6,023 nt of DNA from DATCSE01 sp036568605 (GTDB taxonomy: Bacteria > Pseudomonadota > Gammaproteobacteria > Burkholderiales > Burkholderiaceae_C): the NCBI GenBank assembly GCA_036568605.1, contig DATCSE010000505.1, positions 1 through 6,023 of the forward strand. The letters run 5' to 3'. Shown here in pieces: positions 5,304 through 6,023 of the stretch. The translations under genes were made by a program, and so were the position numbers. The stretch's first letter is position 1. Each line of letters begins with the position of its first letter. Below the pieces are notes generated by a model that saw only the letters and a program-made list of their open reading frames with translations, was not told the DNA's origin and did not search any database.

Positions 5304-5461
5304 GGACCCGGATTGCCGCGCGACGAGTTTCTCGATGGCGCACGTCGCGGTCGATGGCCGCCGGCGACACGCACCACCCTCTGAACGCTGAGGTTTCGCA
5401 AGCACTCGCACAGGGCGCCCTGCCCGATCATGCCGCTGGCGCCGAAAGGAACGACATTCAT
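5201..5461 (-). pseudogene. Truncated NAD(P)-binding (SDR / nucleoside-diphosphate-sugar epimerase-like) protein, N-terminal fragment
   Basis: The first 32 codons (5461 to about 5366) give MNVVPFGASGMIGQGALCEC followed by LRNLSVQRVVRV. This is the first beta strand, the GASGMIGQG dinucleotide-binding loop and the following helix of an atypical SDR/epimerase-like oxidoreductase. Beyond that the frame becomes Arg/Pro-rich with no family resemblance and ends at 5201, so about 180 residues of a normal ~215-residue protein are missing. The expected GRS-type segment after the second strand seems to continue weakly in another frame (CRRRPSTAT), hinting at a frameshift near 5365. The ATG overlaps the TGA of an upstream short frame as ATGA, a typical operon junction. 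It is unlikely to be functional because the catalytic core is absent. Confidence 0.6.
5304..5365. other. Degenerate stretch between the alpA-like gene and the SDR fragment
   Basis: I see no gene, hairpin terminator or repeat here that I can support. Frames crossing it on either strand are Arg/Pro-rich and lack family motifs, consistent with decayed sequence to which the SDR fragment was once joined. Confidence 0.4.
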
Positions 5462-5521
5462 GGTTTGAAGGCGAGCGGCAGTTGCAGAGTCACGGTGCTC
5501 GGCGGCATGAAAGGGTCGACA

Positions 5522-5692
5522 TCACGCCGTCACGTCCAGCACTCGCGCCAAGCTTGTCGCCAGCGCGTTGACACGCAGCGGCTTGGTGAGGACCTCGTCG
5601 GCCAACCCGCTGTTCTCCGGATGCAATGTCGAATCGTCCGTGTAGCCGCTGACGAGGACAACTGGGATCAACGGACGCAACTCACGTTGCGC
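5522..5692 (-). pseudogene. Response-regulator receiver domain, C-terminal fragment only
   Basis: About 57 codons encode the last half of a CheY-like receiver domain. IPVVLVSGYTDDSTL covers strand four and its conserved region, and ADEVLTKPLRVNALATSLAR holds the conserved Lys-Pro and the last helix; the protein stops after LDVTA. The phospho-acceptor Asp and the acidic pocket, which lie N-terminal to this, are missing. The frame stays open to 5800, but residues upstream of about 5692 are the antisense shadow of the AraC-type gene. This form of receiver tail is common at the C-terminus of hybrid sensor kinases. The fragment is cut where the AraC homology begins and cannot act as a receiver. 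Confidence 0.65.
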
Positions 5693-5701
5693 GTCTCGAG
5701 C

Positions 5702-6023
5702 ATGCTGTCCACGCGATTCGAGGGTCGCGGCGGCTGGGCCTTTCACTTTCCGGCGCACGAGCACGTGAAGTTCGGCGGCGTGCTCGCCGGACGATTCCAC
5801 CTGCGGCTGGACGGCAGCGACACGGCAGTGACGCTGGAGGCGGGCGACTTTTACTTGCTCACCACCGGTGCGCCCTTCTGCTCGGCGAGCGACCTGTCGC
5901 GCGTCCCGCTCGATGGCCCGATGAGCTACCGCACAGTGCGCACTGCCGACGGTCTGGTGCGCTGGGAGGGTGAGCCGAGCGACTGGTCGCCAGTGATCCT
6001 GGCCGGCGGTCGCTTCACCTTCG
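5702..6023 (+). CDS. AraC-family transcriptional regulator, N-terminal cupin domain (3' end beyond window)
   Basis: The frame from the ATG at 5702 stays open to the window edge (107 codons). MLSTRFEGRGGWAFHFPAHE, HVKFGGVLAGRFHLRLDG, VTLEAGDFYLLTTGAPFCSA and VILAGGRFTF are the hallmark blocks of the effector-binding cupin (Cupin_6) of AraC-type regulators; the two-helix-turn-helix AraC domain should follow outside the window. Family resemblance starts slightly upstream of this ATG (codons for LRVSS at 5687-5701, with a TTG at 5687), and about 15 more residues normally precede it. Those are replaced here by the antisense receiver fragment. No convincing Shine-Dalgarno site stands before 5702, 5687 or the in-frame ATG at 5621. 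The gene may therefore be 5'-truncated and inactive, or use a new start. Its function is inferred from family only; the effector is unknown. Confidence 0.75.
   Translation, partial: MLSTRFEGRGGWAFHFPAHEHVKFGGVLAGRFHLRLDGSDTAVTLEAGDFYLLTTGAPFCSASDLSRVPLDGPMSYRTVRTADGLVRWEGEPSDWSPVILAGGRFTF

Noticed and set aside
5153..6023. Long + strand frame from ATG 5153 continuous with the AraC-type gene
   Set aside because: Its N-terminal ~180 codons are antisense to the SDR and receiver fragments and show no domain, so it is not proposed as a real N-terminal extension of the regulator.

Overview
The window is GC-rich, chromosomal-looking bacterial DNA. The DnaJ sequence, the E. coli-type SOS box (CTGT-N8-ACAG) and the set of neighbours point to a betaproteobacterium, most likely of the order Burkholderiales. 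That placement is an inference from recalled family sequences; no search was run.

Left part (1-2514, + strand). The 3' three-quarters of dnaJ (four-repeat zinc finger and C-terminal substrate-binding domains) is followed after 15 nt by a complete EptA/MCR-type lipid A phosphoethanolamine transferase. Its catalytic and metal-binding residues and paired cysteines are all visible.

Middle part (2531-4512, - strand). Three genes here converge on eptA. In transcription order they are a DUF3297 protein (4512-4261), a small exported protein made of seven 11-residue KTGxAIKxGAx repeats (4207-3806), and a PA0069-type radical SAM protein of the spore-photoproduct-lyase-like group (3697-2531). A strong terminator (3743-3774) separates the repeat protein from the radical SAM gene. 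The radical SAM gene has its own promoter region, containing a near-consensus LexA box (3699-3714) that abuts the first ATG. Its C-terminus ends in QPDLFD, which resembles a sliding-clamp-binding peptide. Together these suggest a damage-inducible enzyme linked to replication or repair, the most interesting hypothesis in the window.

Right part (4513-6023). This is a disturbed, accessory-looking stretch. It holds a terminator tight against the DUF3297 start, a 28-codon gene-tail remnant, a 16-bp palindrome and an AlpA-type phage/island regulator with an unusual tail, preceded by a possibly frameshifted small ORF. Further right come the first ~32 codons of an NAD(P)-binding (SDR-like) gene and the last ~57 codons of a response-regulator receiver domain, both on the - strand. 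The receiver fragment is joined at about 5690 to an AraC-type regulator (cupin N-terminal domain, + strand) that runs off the window. This looks like a scar of past insertions and deletions. No integrase, transposase, CRISPR array, tRNA or rRNA was recognised. I do not see a complete new multigene system; the SOS-linked radical SAM gene and the repeat protein are the best leads.
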